Shown here: piece after piece, positions 17,601-26,270 of the stretch
Layout of the letters: each line of letters starts with the position of its first letter
Numbering within the stretch: the first letter of the stretch is position 1
From: Winogradskyella ursingii
Lineage (GTDB): Bacteria > Bacteroidota > Bacteroidia > Flavobacteriales > Flavobacteriaceae
Length of the DNA stretch: 64,000 bases
Reading direction: 5' to 3'
Assembly: GCF_013403975.1 (NCBI RefSeq)
Contig: NZ_JABFDH010000004.1
Coordinates: 1-64,000 of the forward strand
Program-made: the position numbers and the translations under genes
Notes under the pieces: generated by a model
What the model was told of the DNA's origin: nothing
Database searches by the model: none
The model's input: only the letters and a program-made list of their open reading frames with translations

Positions 17601-18524
17601 AACGATGGAGTGCAAGATAATAATGGCTTAATTATTTTGGATTTCAATACTTTGGGTGAAATAATTTTTAAAGGTCAAGCAACAATTGAGAATGGTCAGT
17701 TCGAATTTGATTTTATAGTGCCAAGAGATATTGGAATCCCTGTAGGGAATGGAAAGGTGAGTTTTTATGCTAAAAATGAAAACTCCACTTCCGACCAGAC
17801 AGGCGCAAATTTTGATGTGCAAATCGGTGGAATTAATGAAGATGCACCAGAAGATAATATTGGTCCAGTCATCAATTTATTTATGAATGACGAGAACTTT
17901 GTGTCTGGAGGAATTACAAATGAATCTCCTACACTATTAGCAAAACTTCAAGACGCAAATGGAATCAATACCGCAAGTGGTATTGGGCATGACATAACCG
18001 CCATCATTGATGGTGACGAGACTAATCCAGTGGTACTAAATGATTATTATCAAGCTAATATAGATGATTACACCAACGGAACAGTTTCTTATGCTTTTAG
18101 GGATTTAGAGCCAGGCTTGCATACGTTGACGTTAAAAGCTTGGGATGTTTATAATAATTCTTCAATCTCAGAAATCCAATTTACCGTTTTTGATAAAGAC
18201 GAAGAATTGGTAATTAATAATGTTTTGAATTATCCTAACCCTTTTGTGAGTTATACAGAGTTTTGGTTCAATCATAATAGTGTGGAGCCACTGGATATTT
18301 CTGTTCAAATTTTCACTGTTTCTGGTAAATTGGTCAGAACTTTGAATGGTCAAACCACAGGAGGGAGTAAGTCTGTGAGCTCATTGTCTAAAGACATTAT
18401 ATGGGATGGTAGAGACGATTTTGGAGATAAAATTGGAAAAGGTGTCTATGTCTATAAACTAAAAGTGAAATCTAACCGTTTAAATAAGCAAGTTGAAAGA
18501 ATTGAAAAACTTGTAATACTCTAA
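14658..18524 (+). CDS. porU: Type IX secretion sortase PorU (C25 peptidase)
   Basis: Cell-surface cysteine protease that removes the C-terminal signal of type IX secretion cargo and attaches the product to lipid or sugar anchors. The 1288-residue protein has a signal peptide (ends near FGQ, residue 19), a long beta-rich N-terminal part, and a gingipain-like C25 domain from about residue 540. The catalytic His lies in NYFGHGGEDG (about 785-795) and the Cys in VTVTCEYTKFDDP (about 817-829). An Ig-like region follows, and the last about 90 residues (NYPNPF...GVYVYKLKVKS) look like a C-terminal sorting-type domain. It is divergent from gldJ and upstream of porV, the conserved flavobacterial arrangement. 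Confidence 0.95.
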   Translation: MKYYYTILLFCFSLLIFGQKKQYTIEWNGTKVVETSLSKIEVPVFNDEHFSYTDTKGIKFFAQWDSEGFVDENSASLSNVTYEQISQNDLKGLNTELIPSSPNLKFYNTNARGQLSNSFELSPIIKDGNRFSKITSFTLNYKFGNNSSLNRNSNRFNVITNSVLTSGEWYRFYIDKSGVFRLTKSFLNSLGINTNSVDPRNIKIYGNGGRMLPYANSANYPYDVVENAIKFVGEEDGSFDNGDYIVFYGEGPDVYSQESNTNINLYTDKTYYYINVSSGNGKRIGTMPAIDTAPSININTFQDYQFYEVDEFNLAKLGRRWFGDKFDIENRRTYEFDFPNLVASVPVKFSIAVGAVSATSSVMSIDINGNNVSNLQLSAINEGFVLGSANAFNNSIDIASDNISVTLNYDNNGNPTADGFLDYINIEATRQLIYDGDQIKFYNEEVNNMPGVVEYTLSNASSVKEVWDITDRFNVSSVLNTDSVSEFSFKTQAGEVRTYIAFGSSDLFEPQIDSRSIVANQNLKGTIFNNPQGQFQDIDYIIVTPENLSSQAERLAQINREQYQLNVKVVTLEEIYTEFSTGSQDIAAIRNFVKYVYDNASSPENRLKYLCLFGDGSYDYKNRIRNNTNIVPSWYSNSSFSLSSSFVSDDFYGMMDPNEGTLDGQSGIAARLDIAVGRILAEDLQRAREMVDKIAAYYQPEAYGSWRNNVIVISDDVDVVNERQLQETTEGLGTSLETEKPFINVTKIHSDAFVQESSSAGDRYPRVNKATKDAIEVGAIVVNYFGHGGEDGLAKERIFDVDDAKEINNICKFNVFVTVTCEYTKFDDPNRDTAGEFTFWNKNGGAVGLITTTRQIFLFYGVDFNETLDDYLFAFGSDDYPSIGEALRLAKSDNAVAGNNQKYLVFLIGDPAMKLAIPRPNVRLTRVNDVAISQPIDTLKALSYTKLAGEVVDGGGNLLSNYNGTLTATVMDKDIQRQTLGNDGVQDNNGLIILDFNTLGEIIFKGQATIENGQFEFDFIVPRDIGIPVGNGKVSFYAKNENSTSDQTGANFDVQIGGINEDAPEDNIGPVINLFMNDENFVSGGITNESPTLLAKLQDANGINTASGIGHDITAIIDGDETNPVVLNDYYQANIDDYTNGTVSYAFRDLEPGLHTLTLKAWDVYNNSSISEIQFTVFDKDEELVINNVLNYPNPFVSYTEFWFNHNSVEPLDISVQIFTVSGKLVRTLNGQTTGGSKSVSSLSKDIIWDGRDDFGDKIGKGVYVYKLKVKSNRLNKQVERIEKLVIL

Positions 18525-18540
18525 TAAAAAATTATATTTG
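18511..18540 (+). promoter_or_regulatory. Promoter of porV, inside the porU 3' end
   Basis: TTG at 18511-18513 inside the last codons of porU, a 19-base spacer, then TATATTTG at 18533-18540. It allows porV to be made independently of porU. Confidence 0.8.
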
Positions 18541-18588
18541 TTAACTTATTAGTGCAACTCTCAGTGCATTAAGAACTTAAAAAAACTC

Positions 18589-19857
18589 ATGAAAAAACTT
18601 ATTCTCGGCTTCATAGCCTTAACAACACTTAGCTTTTCTTTTGCACAGAATTCAGTCGATTTTATCCCGAATGATAATGATAGTCGTGTAATAACTACGG
18701 GTTTACCATTTATGTTGGTTGCACCAGATTCTCGATCTGCAGGTATGGGTGATATTGGCGTAGCGACATCTGTAGATGGATTTTCGCAACAATGGAATCC
18801 AGCAAAGTATGTGTTTTCAGAATCAAAATCTGGAATTGGTTTGAGCTTTACGCCATATTTAACACGTTTGGTCAACGATATATCCTTAAGCTATGCTACT
18901 TATTATAATAGACTAAATGAAAATAGTGCAGTTTCTGCAAGTTTAAAATATTTCTCATTGGGCGAAATCGTATTAACACAAGATGCCAACGATCCCGGAA
19001 TTGCCGTGAAACCAAATGAGTATGCAGTAGACGTTGCCTATACATTGCGTTTATCGGATCAATTTGCTATGGCAGTTGGCTTGCGTTATTTAAGATCTGC
19101 TTTACGTATTGGTGCTTTACCAAATTCAAACGCCAAGCCTGCAAGTACTTTTGGCGCTGACATTACAGGTTATTACCAAAGTGAAGAAGAGGCATATAAC
19201 GATTTTAATGGAAGATGGAGAGCAGGTTTTGCGATTCAGAATTTAGGTCCTAAATTTAAGTATGATGATGGTGGAGAAGATTCGTTTCAGCCTACCAATT
19301 TAAGACTTGGAGCAGGCTTCGATTTTATTTTTGATCAATATAGTACGCTTGGATTGACTGCGGAAGTTTCCAAATATTTGGTACCAACTCCTCCAATTAG
19401 AGGTACAAGAGTTGAGTACGTTGATAATAATGGAAATGGTATGTATGATGAACCGAATGCAAATGACCCTCAGCCAGATGATGATGAGTTGATAGATACA
19501 CAAGAAAATGTAATTATTGAAGGTCAAGATAATGACGTAGGTTTTATCACCGGTGTATTTCAGTCATTTGGCGATGCGCCAGGTGGTTTTAGTGAAGAGC
19601 TAAGAGAGTTTACTTGGGCTTTAGGTGCCGAGTATTTGTATCAGGATTCTTTTGCGTTGAGAGCTGGATATTTCAATGAAGCGGACGACAAAGGTGCTCG
19701 TAAGTTTTTCGCATTAGGAGCAGGTTTTAAATATACCACAATCAATATAGACTTGTCATATTTGTTTTCAGCATCAAGAATTCAAAGTCCTTTGGAAAAC
19801 ACATTACGATTTTCATTGACATTTAACTTTGGAGATGGAGAGTACAGCGAATATTAA
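18589..19857 (+). CDS. porV: Type IX secretion outer-membrane protein PorV
   Basis: Outer-membrane beta barrel (FadL-like) that shuttles secreted cargo from the translocon to the PorU attachment complex. The signal peptide ends at SFAQ (about residue 20). The conserved early segment FMLVAPDSRSAGMGDIGVA and QQWNPAK is diagnostic for PorV. Alternating barrel strands run to the end (LRFSLTFNFG). An acidic Asn/Asp-rich insertion at about residues 275-310 (DNNGNGMYDEPNANDPQ) resembles an extracellular calcium-binding loop. Length 422 residues. It has its own promoter and is followed by a strong terminator. Confidence 0.95.
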   Translation: MKKLILGFIALTTLSFSFAQNSVDFIPNDNDSRVITTGLPFMLVAPDSRSAGMGDIGVATSVDGFSQQWNPAKYVFSESKSGIGLSFTPYLTRLVNDISLSYATYYNRLNENSAVSASLKYFSLGEIVLTQDANDPGIAVKPNEYAVDVAYTLRLSDQFAMAVGLRYLRSALRIGALPNSNAKPASTFGADITGYYQSEEEAYNDFNGRWRAGFAIQNLGPKFKYDDGGEDSFQPTNLRLGAGFDFIFDQYSTLGLTAEVSKYLVPTPPIRGTRVEYVDNNGNGMYDEPNANDPQPDDDELIDTQENVIIEGQDNDVGFITGVFQSFGDAPGGFSEELREFTWALGAEYLYQDSFALRAGYFNEADDKGARKFFALGAGFKYTTINIDLSYLFSASRIQSPLENTLRFSLTFNFGDGEYSEY

Positions 19858-19879
19858 AAACACATAAATGATCTAATTT

Positions 19880-19916
19880 AAAAACTATTGTTTGTTAAAA
19901 AGCAATAGTTTTTTTG
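19880..19916 (+). terminator. Terminator after porV
   Basis: AAAAACTATTG pairs with CAATAGTTTTT (loop TTTGTTAAAAAG), followed by a T-tract ending near 19915. Confidence 0.85.
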
Positions 19917-19933
19917 TCTAAAATAGTTCCGAT

Positions 19934-20416
19934 ATGAGGGAGGTTACGATAGAAACAAAATTAAAAGTTTACGAAGGTCCAGAACATCTTAACGAAGAGA
20001 TTCAGCAGCTGATGAACGCTGCAATAGAAGCTCGAGATAATGCTTATGCTCCATATTCAAAATTTCACGTTGGTACGGCCATATTATTAGATAATAATAA
20101 GGTGGTAATTGGTAGTAATCAGGAAAATGCGTCTTACCCGTCAGGGTTGTGCGCAGAACGTACAGCCATATATTACGCTGGTGCAAAATATCCAAATGCA
20201 AAGATTTTAAAAATGGCGCTAACTGCCTCTTCACAAAATCAGGTAACGGATAAACCAATCCCGCCATGTGGTGCATGCAGACAAGCAATAGCAGAGTACG
20301 AACTTAAACAAGATCAACCCATTGAAATCTATTTTATGGGTGCCAAAGGCAAAGTGGTCAAGTCAGATTCCCTATCCAATTTACTGCCCTTACTTTTTGA
20401 AAATTCAGTTTTATAG
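19934..20416 (+). CDS. cdd: Cytidine deaminase
   Basis: Pyrimidine salvage enzyme converting cytidine or deoxycytidine to uridine or deoxyuridine. The zinc site is complete: C73-A-E75 (GLCAERTA, with the catalytic Glu) and P-C112-G-A-C115 (PPCGACRQ). YSKFHVGTAI and the substrate-binding NQENASYPSG are also present. The 160-residue length is close to the tetrameric cytidine deaminases, with a slightly extended N-terminus. It stands alone between porV and the pyruvate dehydrogenase genes. Confidence 0.95.
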   Translation: MREVTIETKLKVYEGPEHLNEEIQQLMNAAIEARDNAYAPYSKFHVGTAILLDNNKVVIGSNQENASYPSGLCAERTAIYYAGAKYPNAKILKMALTASSQNQVTDKPIPPCGACRQAIAEYELKQDQPIEIYFMGAKGKVVKSDSLSNLLPLLFENSVL

Positions 20417-20491
20417 GGTTTCGGTAACGATTATTTATTTTTTTCATATTTTTTTTGCCAATTTCAATTTCTTCATTCCTAGCTAAAGTGT

Positions 20492-20499
20492 TATTTTTG
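20492..20499 (+). promoter_or_regulatory. -7 box upstream of pdhA
   Basis: TATTTTTG matches the -7 consensus and gives a leader of about 70 bases. A 5-bp hairpin with a GAAA loop (20552-20565) sits just before the start. The -33 element is not clear. Confidence 0.45.
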
Positions 20500-20578
20500 T
20501 TATTAAACTTTTCCTTTTGATAAAGGGATTTCGAAACAGTTCAAATCAACCAAATCGAAAGATTTAATACATCATTTA

Positions 20579-21580
20579 ATGCAAAAAGTAACAAAAGAAG
20601 TTTATCTAAAATGGTATGAGGACATGTTGTTCTGGCGTAAGTTTGAGGACAAGCTTGCCGCAGTGTACATTCAACAAAAAGTTAGAGGATTTCTTCACTT
20701 ATACAATGGTCAGGAGGCTGTTTTGGCAGGGGCTTTACATGCTATGGACCTTACAAAAGACAAAATGATCACGGCCTATCGTAATCACGTTCAGCCAATT
20801 GGTATGGGAGTTGACCCAAAACGTGTAATGGCAGAATTATACGGAAAAGCTACAGGAACGTCTCAAGGTTTAGGGGGTTCTATGCATATATTTTCAAAAG
20901 AACATCGTTTTTATGGTGGCCACGGTATTGTGGGTGGGCAGATTCCTTTAGGTGCTGGTATCGCATTTGGAGACAAATATCATGATGTTGATGCGGTGAC
21001 GCTATGCTGTTTTGGTGATGGAGCTGCAAGACAGGGCTCGTTGCACGAAACCTTTAACTTGGCAATGCTATGGAAATTACCGGTGGTTTTTGTATGCGAG
21101 AATAATGGTTACGCAATGGGAACATCAGTGGAACGAACCGCTAACCACACAGAAATCTGGAAACTAGGATTAGGGTACGAAATGCCTTGCGGACCAGTAG
21201 ACGGGATGAATCCGGTTAAGGTGGCAGAAGCTTTTGATGAGGCTATTAAACGTGCACGTAATGGTGGAGGTCCAACATTTTTAGAGTTGAAAACCTATCG
21301 TTATAGAGGACATTCCATGTCTGATGCGCAGCATTACAGAACTAAGGATGAAGTAGCAGAATATAAAAAGATCGATCCAATTACTCAGGTAAAAGAGGTG
21401 ATTCTAGAGAAGAAATACGCTACTGAAGATGAAATTAAAGAAATTGACAAGCGCGTTAAGAAAAAAGTAACAGAATGTGAAAAATTTGCGGACGAGTCTC
21501 CTTACCCAGAAAAGAGCCTCATGTACGACGCTGTTTACGAGCAAGAAGATTATCCTTTTATAGAACATAAAATAAAATAA
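20579..21580 (+). CDS. pdhA: Pyruvate dehydrogenase E1 component, alpha subunit
   Basis: Thiamine-diphosphate subunit of the pyruvate dehydrogenase complex that decarboxylates pyruvate. The cofactor motif runs from GDGAARQG (about residue 147) to CENNGYAMGTS about 30 residues later, and the phosphorylation-loop-like YRYRGHSMSDAQHYR is at about 240-255. The 333-residue length fits the alpha2beta2 type. The E2 gene starts three bases after its stop, but the E1 beta partner is not adjacent and must be encoded elsewhere. An acetoin or branched-chain dehydrogenase is a less likely alternative. Confidence 0.93.
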   Translation: MQKVTKEVYLKWYEDMLFWRKFEDKLAAVYIQQKVRGFLHLYNGQEAVLAGALHAMDLTKDKMITAYRNHVQPIGMGVDPKRVMAELYGKATGTSQGLGGSMHIFSKEHRFYGGHGIVGGQIPLGAGIAFGDKYHDVDAVTLCCFGDGAARQGSLHETFNLAMLWKLPVVFVCENNGYAMGTSVERTANHTEIWKLGLGYEMPCGPVDGMNPVKVAEAFDEAIKRARNGGGPTFLELKTYRYRGHSMSDAQHYRTKDEVAEYKKIDPITQVKEVILEKKYATEDEIKEIDKRVKKKVTECEKFADESPYPEKSLMYDAVYEQEDYPFIEHKIK

Positions 21581-21583
21581 GCA

Positions 21584-23272
21584 ATGGCAGAAGTAATAAA
21601 TATGCCACGTTTGAGCGATACCATGGAAGAAGGTACCGTTGCATCTTGGTTAAAAAAAGTAGGGGATAAAATTGAGGAAGGAGATATTTTAGCCGAAATT
21701 GAAACCGACAAGGCAACTATGGAGTTTGAATCTTTTCATGAAGGGACGTTACTTCACATTGGTGTGCAAGAAGGTGAAACCACCAAGGTAGATGAGTTAT
21801 TAGCTATTATAGGTGAAGAAGGAGAGGATATTTCGGATTTAGTTAATGGTAAATCAGCATCAACGGAAGATGATTCAAGTGGTGAAGAAGACGACTCTGA
21901 ATCAACAAGTGATCAAGACAACAGCGAAGTAGAAAATAAAGAAGATGATTCTGAAGGTTCGGAAAGCTCAGCGAAAAAAGAAGATTCAAATGAGTCAGAA
22001 GAATTACCGGAAGGTGTAACAGTAGTTACTATGCCACGTTTAAGCGATACCATGGAAGAAGGTACTGTGGCAACTTGGCTAAAGAAAGTAGGTGATGAGG
22101 TTGAAGAAGGCGAAATACTAGCCGAAATAGAAACGGACAAGGCCACTATGGAGTTCGAATCGTTTCAATCTGGAAACTTGTTACATATTGGATTGGAAGA
22201 AGGTGAGTCTGCAAAAGTAGATGCGTTGTTAGCCATTATTGGTCCAAAAGGAACTGATGTTTCTGGTATAGCCAAAAACTTTAAAGCAGGTGGAGACACT
22301 TCAGAAGAAAAGAAAACTGAACCTAAAGATTCGACAAGCTCAGCTACTAAAGAAGAACCAAAGAAAGACGATTCTAAAAAGTCAAGCTCAAGTTCAACTT
22401 CGGATACAACTTCAGATTCTGGAAGAATTTTTGCTTCACCATTAGCTAAAAAAATGGCTGATGAAAAAGGTATTAAGCTAAATCAGGTTAAAGGATCAGG
22501 AGAAAATGGACGGATTGTAAAACGTGATATTGAAAACTTTACACCAAGTTCTTCAACAGCAGTAATAGGTAAATTTGTTCCAACTGGTCAAGAGGATTAT
22601 GATGAGGTTGCGAATTCAAATATGCGAAAAGCAATTGCTAAAAATTTGGCTAAATCCAAATTCACAGCACCTCATTATTATCTCAATGTAGAATTTGATA
22701 TGGAAAACGCTATTGCGTTTAGAGCACAATATAATTCACTGCCAGATACAAAAATATCTTATAATGATATGATTGTTAAGGCTTGCGCCTTGGCATTAAA
22801 GCAACATCCACAAGTTAATTCACAATGGTTTGACGACAAAATGCGAATGAATAATCATGTGCATATTGGTGTTGCGGTTGCGGTACCAGACGGATTGGTT
22901 GTACCTGTTGTAAAGTTTGCTAATGAGCAGTCTTTACCACAGATTAATGCAGCAGTAAAAGAGTATGCTGGTAAAGCAAGAGATAAGAAATTAAAGTTGG
23001 ACGAAATGGAAGGTAGTACTTTTACAGTTTCAAATTTAGGCATGTTTGGCATAGAAAGTTTTACGTCTATTATCAATCAACCAAATTCTGCAATACTTTC
23101 AGTTGGTGCAATTATAGAAAAGCCAGTGGTTAAAAACGGTAAGGTTGTGGTAGGTAATACAATGAAATTATCTATGGCCTGCGATCACAGAACGGTAGAC
23201 GGTGCGACTGGCGCTCAATTCTTACAAACATTAAAAGGATATATTGAAAATCCTGTGACCATGTTGGTGTAG
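21584..23272 (+). CDS. pdhC: Pyruvate dehydrogenase E2, dihydrolipoyl acetyltransferase
   Basis: Core of the pyruvate dehydrogenase complex, moving acetyl groups from lipoyl-lysine to CoA. Two lipoyl domains share the string ETDKATMEFESF, with modified lysines at K43 and K186. The linkers between domains are very acidic and Ser/Asp/Glu-rich (about residues 92-145). The E3/E1-binding domain (FASPLAKKMADEKGI) is at about 283-320, and the chloramphenicol-acetyltransferase-like catalytic domain ends with ACDHRTVDG (about 530-540). Length 562 residues. The repeated lipoyl segments are also alike at DNA level (near 21602 and 22031), suggesting a recent or homogenised duplication. Confidence 0.95.
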   Translation: MAEVINMPRLSDTMEEGTVASWLKKVGDKIEEGDILAEIETDKATMEFESFHEGTLLHIGVQEGETTKVDELLAIIGEEGEDISDLVNGKSASTEDDSSGEEDDSESTSDQDNSEVENKEDDSEGSESSAKKEDSNESEELPEGVTVVTMPRLSDTMEEGTVATWLKKVGDEVEEGEILAEIETDKATMEFESFQSGNLLHIGLEEGESAKVDALLAIIGPKGTDVSGIAKNFKAGGDTSEEKKTEPKDSTSSATKEEPKKDDSKKSSSSSTSDTTSDSGRIFASPLAKKMADEKGIKLNQVKGSGENGRIVKRDIENFTPSSSTAVIGKFVPTGQEDYDEVANSNMRKAIAKNLAKSKFTAPHYYLNVEFDMENAIAFRAQYNSLPDTKISYNDMIVKACALALKQHPQVNSQWFDDKMRMNNHVHIGVAVAVPDGLVVPVVKFANEQSLPQINAAVKEYAGKARDKKLKLDEMEGSTFTVSNLGMFGIESFTSIINQPNSAILSVGAIIEKPVVKNGKVVVGNTMKLSMACDHRTVDGATGAQFLQTLKGYIENPVTMLV

Positions 23273-23314
23273 CATTTAAAAATTATTCCGAACTACTGTG
23301 AGGAATCTAAACAC

Positions 23315-23356
23315 AAAAATCCTGATTTGATAATTCAATCGAATCAGGATTTTTTA
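23315..23356 (+). terminator. Terminator after pdhC
   Basis: AATCCTGATT pairs with AATCAGGATT, with a partly paired interior, followed by T6 (23350-23355). Confidence 0.82.
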
Positions 23357-23381
23357 TCTTTAAGCTCAAAATTTAATTTAG

Positions 23382-23397
23382 TTCCAATTTATTGGAA
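23382..23397. repeat. Palindrome upstream of the M28 peptidase gene
   Basis: TTCCAAT-TT-ATTGGAA, a 7-base perfect inverted repeat ending 18 bases before the start codon. It could be an operator or chance in AT-rich DNA. Confidence 0.3.
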
Positions 23398-23415
23398 TGA
23401 AAAAAACTTATCTCA

Positions 23416-24474
23416 ATGAACAAAGCACTTTCACTATTAGTCATTTTATTTCTACTTGCGTGTTCTTCAAGTCAAAAAACTGTTGAAAATCCGGTAGAAA
23501 ACAATACTGCAAATCAAAATGTAGAAAACAATAATTTACCTGAAGAAGTTATTGTAACGGCTTCACCTGTGCAGCCTACGGTTTCTGCTGAAGCTGTTAA
23601 AGCCAGCATGGAGTTTTTAGCTTCAGATGAATTGGAAGGTCGCGCCACAGGAACTGAGGGTATTGAAAAAGCTGCGGTTTTTATTGAAAATTATTTAAAA
23701 GTAAATGGAATTAAACCCTATTTTGAAACGTATCGAGATAAGTTCGAATTCAATAATAGAAGAAGTTCTGATCTTGATAAAATGATAACCGGCTATAACA
23801 TTGTTGGCGTTGTTGAAGGTACAGATCCAGAGCTTAAAAATGAATATGTGATTCTGGGTGGCCACTACGATCACATTGGTTTCGATAAGGAGGTGAACGG
23901 AGATAAAATTGCAAATGGTGCAAATGACGACGCGTCCGGGACTATTGCAGCAATGGAGTTTGCTAAACATTTCGCTAAGGCAAAAACTAATAAACGCAGT
24001 ATTCTTGTTACACTATACTCTGCTGAAGAAATGGGATTAGTTGGTTCAGGACATTTGGCGGAACGTTTAAAAGAACAAGGTATGGATGCTTATACCATGA
24101 TTAACTTTGAAATGATAGGTGTGCCAAGAGCTGAAGATAAATCAATGGCTTATATGAGCGGTTATGAGCGCTCCAATTTTGCCGAAACCCTAAATAAATA
24201 TGCAGGATCTGAAGTTGTAGGGTTTTTTCCCGATGCAAAAAAAATGAACCTCTTTATGCGCTCGGATAACTATCCTTTTTATAAAGAATTAAATATTCCT
24301 GCTCATGCCATTTCAACGTTCGATTTTACAAATTTTGACTATTACCACCATGTAGATGATGAAGCGGATAAAATGAATTATGAGCATATGGCCAGTTTTA
24401 TAAACAAAATGATTCCTGCTTTAGAAGGAATGATGAATGCACCAAACAAAGAAGTGACATTAAAGGATGAGTAA
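23416..24474 (+). CDS. M28 family zinc peptidase, lipoprotein
   Basis: Predicted envelope aminopeptidase. The N-terminus is a lipoprotein signal with lipobox LLAC (Cys 16), followed by a disordered Asn-rich stretch. Zinc ligands of the M28 fold are visible: GGHYDHIG (about 150-157), NGANDDASG (about 168-176), YSAEEMGLVGS with the catalytic Glu (about 196-206), and FDYYHHVDDEAD near the end. The 352-residue length is usual for bacterial M28 lipoproteins. The stop overlaps the start of the following SDR gene by eight bases, so the two are cotranscribed. Confidence 0.92.
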   Translation: MNKALSLLVILFLLACSSSQKTVENPVENNTANQNVENNNLPEEVIVTASPVQPTVSAEAVKASMEFLASDELEGRATGTEGIEKAAVFIENYLKVNGIKPYFETYRDKFEFNNRRSSDLDKMITGYNIVGVVEGTDPELKNEYVILGGHYDHIGFDKEVNGDKIANGANDDASGTIAAMEFAKHFAKAKTNKRSILVTLYSAEEMGLVGSGHLAERLKEQGMDAYTMINFEMIGVPRAEDKSMAYMSGYERSNFAETLNKYAGSEVVGFFPDAKKMNLFMRSDNYPFYKELNIPAHAISTFDFTNFDYYHHVDDEADKMNYEHMASFINKMIPALEGMMNAPNKEVTLKDE

Positions 24475-25150
24475 AAATATAATTATCACAGGTACAAGTC
24501 GAGGTATAGGTTTCGAGCTTGTCCATTTGTTTGCCAATCAAGGATATAATGTTCTGGCTTTATCTCGAAACGCTGCACCAGTTTCCAATCTTCAATTTGA
24601 TAATATCTCGTCTTTTGCGTTTGATTTATGTAAAGCAGAGGACTATCTGAAAGTCAAGGATTTTATAAATAAGGAATGGAAACAAGTGGATATTCTAATT
24701 AATAACGCAGGTCTTTTGCTCAATAAGCCTTTTGCTGAAACTTCTTTTCAGGATTTTGAAAAAATCTACCAAACCAACGTTTTTGGTGTTTCAGAATTAA
24801 CTAGAATTGTTTTGCCATTTATGAGAAATAATGGCCATGTAATAACCATTAGCTCAATGGGAGGCATTCAAGGCAGCGTTAAATTTCCTGGATTATCGGC
24901 TTATAGTTCAAGTAAGGGAGCGGTAATTACATTGACAGAATTACTAGCCGAAGAATATAAGGAAACTGGTCCACAGTTTAACGTTTTGGCTTTAGGTGCC
25001 GTGCAGACTGAAATGCTGGCAGAGGCTTTTCCGGATTATCAAGCGCCAACAACGGCTAAAGAAATGGCCAGTTATATTCAGGATTTTGCCTTAAATGGTA
25101 ATAAATTTTACAATGGTAAAGTGTTACAAGTTTCAAATTCTACACCTTAA
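24467..25150 (+). CDS. SDR family oxidoreductase
   Basis: NAD(P)-dependent short-chain dehydrogenase of unknown substrate. The cofactor motif is GTSRGIG (about residues 8-14), NNAG lies at about 84-87, and the catalytic Ser (ISSMGG) and YSSSK tetrad are in place (about 145 and 162-166). At 227 residues it is slightly short at the C-terminus, with a truncated substrate lid. It overlaps the M28 gene by eight bases. Confidence 0.9.
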   Translation: MSKNIIITGTSRGIGFELVHLFANQGYNVLALSRNAAPVSNLQFDNISSFAFDLCKAEDYLKVKDFINKEWKQVDILINNAGLLLNKPFAETSFQDFEKIYQTNVFGVSELTRIVLPFMRNNGHVITISSMGGIQGSVKFPGLSAYSSSKGAVITLTELLAEEYKETGPQFNVLALGAVQTEMLAEAFPDYQAPTTAKEMASYIQDFALNGNKFYNGKVLQVSNSTP

Positions 25151-25202
25151 ATAAAATTTAGTGCAACACTAAAATTATTTATTCGTCTTTAAATAAAACT
25201 AC

Positions 25203-26270
25203 ATGATTAAAAACTTACCATTTCTGATAGTTATATTTATAATGTTAATTGGGTCGGGTTGTTCAGAGAAAGAAAAATTCTTTGTTAAAGTTAATCCAGC
25301 AGAGAAAGGATTTTCCCAAACAAAGTTAGATTCATTAGGTAATTACTTGCAGAATTCTGGATCTCAATCTTTAATGATTCTAGTTGATGGAAAGGTGATT
25401 TATGATTGGGGAAATACCGAAAAAAAGATTCTTATACATTCCATTAGAAAAGCCATATTAAATTCCCTGTATGGTATTTATGTTTCTAATGGGACTATAG
25501 ATACTACAATGACTCTTGGAGAGCTCCAAATAGATGATATTTATTCTCTAAGCAAAGTGGAGAAAACGGCCACCATCGCTAATTTACTAAAATCAAGATC
25601 AGGTATTTATCATAGTGCTGCAGCTGTGTCAGAAGGTATGCTAGCAGATATGCCAGAAAGAGGTACTCACTTACCAAATGAAAATTTTTATTATAATAAT
25701 TGGGACTTTAATACACTCGGTTTTATTTTAGAAAAGCAAACAGGTAAAACAATTTTTGATTTGTTTTATCAGCACATTGCCCAACCTCTGGGAATGACAT
25801 ATTCCAATAATTACATAACCGTAAAAAATCCAGATGACAATTGGGAAATTCCAGATGTGGATGGCTTTTATCAATATGAAGATGACAAATCTAAGTATCC
25901 CGCTTATCATCTCAGATTATCTGTAAAGGATTTGGCTTTGTATGGTCAACTATATTTAAACAAAGGAAAATGGAACGGTATTCAAATTATTCCTGAGCAG
26001 TGGATTGAAGTTTCTACTCAACCTTATTCCATTACAAATGAGGCTTATGGAATTGGATATGGTATGTTATGGAATGTGTTGATTCCAACCGAAAATAGAA
26101 CATCCAAATCATTTTTTCACACTGGAAATGCAGTACATATGTTAGGTGTTTATCCTGGATCTAACTTAGTTTTGGTACATAGAGTTGATACTGAGAACGC
26201 ATATAAATTTCATCAAGGCAATTTTTACGATATGATTTCATTGGTTTGGGCTTCGCAAACGTCTGATTAA
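25203..26270 (+). CDS. Serine hydrolase, beta-lactamase/S12 family lipoprotein
   Basis: Penicillin-binding-protein-like esterase or peptidase located in the envelope. The lipoprotein signal ends at Cys 20 (IGSGC). The active-site set is complete: S80-x-x-K83 in HSIRKA, Y164-N-N, and a C-terminal HTG (FFHTGNAVHM). The family also includes esterases and D-amino-acid peptidases, so the substrate is unknown. Length 355 residues. It converges with cbpM, and the two reading frames overlap by four bases, leaving no room for a terminator. Confidence 0.88.
   Translation: MIKNLPFLIVIFIMLIGSGCSEKEKFFVKVNPAEKGFSQTKLDSLGNYLQNSGSQSLMILVDGKVIYDWGNTEKKILIHSIRKAILNSLYGIYVSNGTIDTTMTLGELQIDDIYSLSKVEKTATIANLLKSRSGIYHSAAAVSEGMLADMPERGTHLPNENFYYNNWDFNTLGFILEKQTGKTIFDLFYQHIAQPLGMTYSNNYITVKNPDDNWEIPDVDGFYQYEDDKSKYPAYHLRLSVKDLALYGQLYLNKGKWNGIQIIPEQWIEVSTQPYSITNEAYGIGYGMLWNVLIPTENRTSKSFFHTGNAVHMLGVYPGSNLVLVHRVDTENAYKFHQGNFYDMISLVWASQTSD

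Noticed and set aside
20430-20458. T-rich run after cytidine deaminase as a terminator
   Set aside because: No stable inverted repeat precedes the T run.
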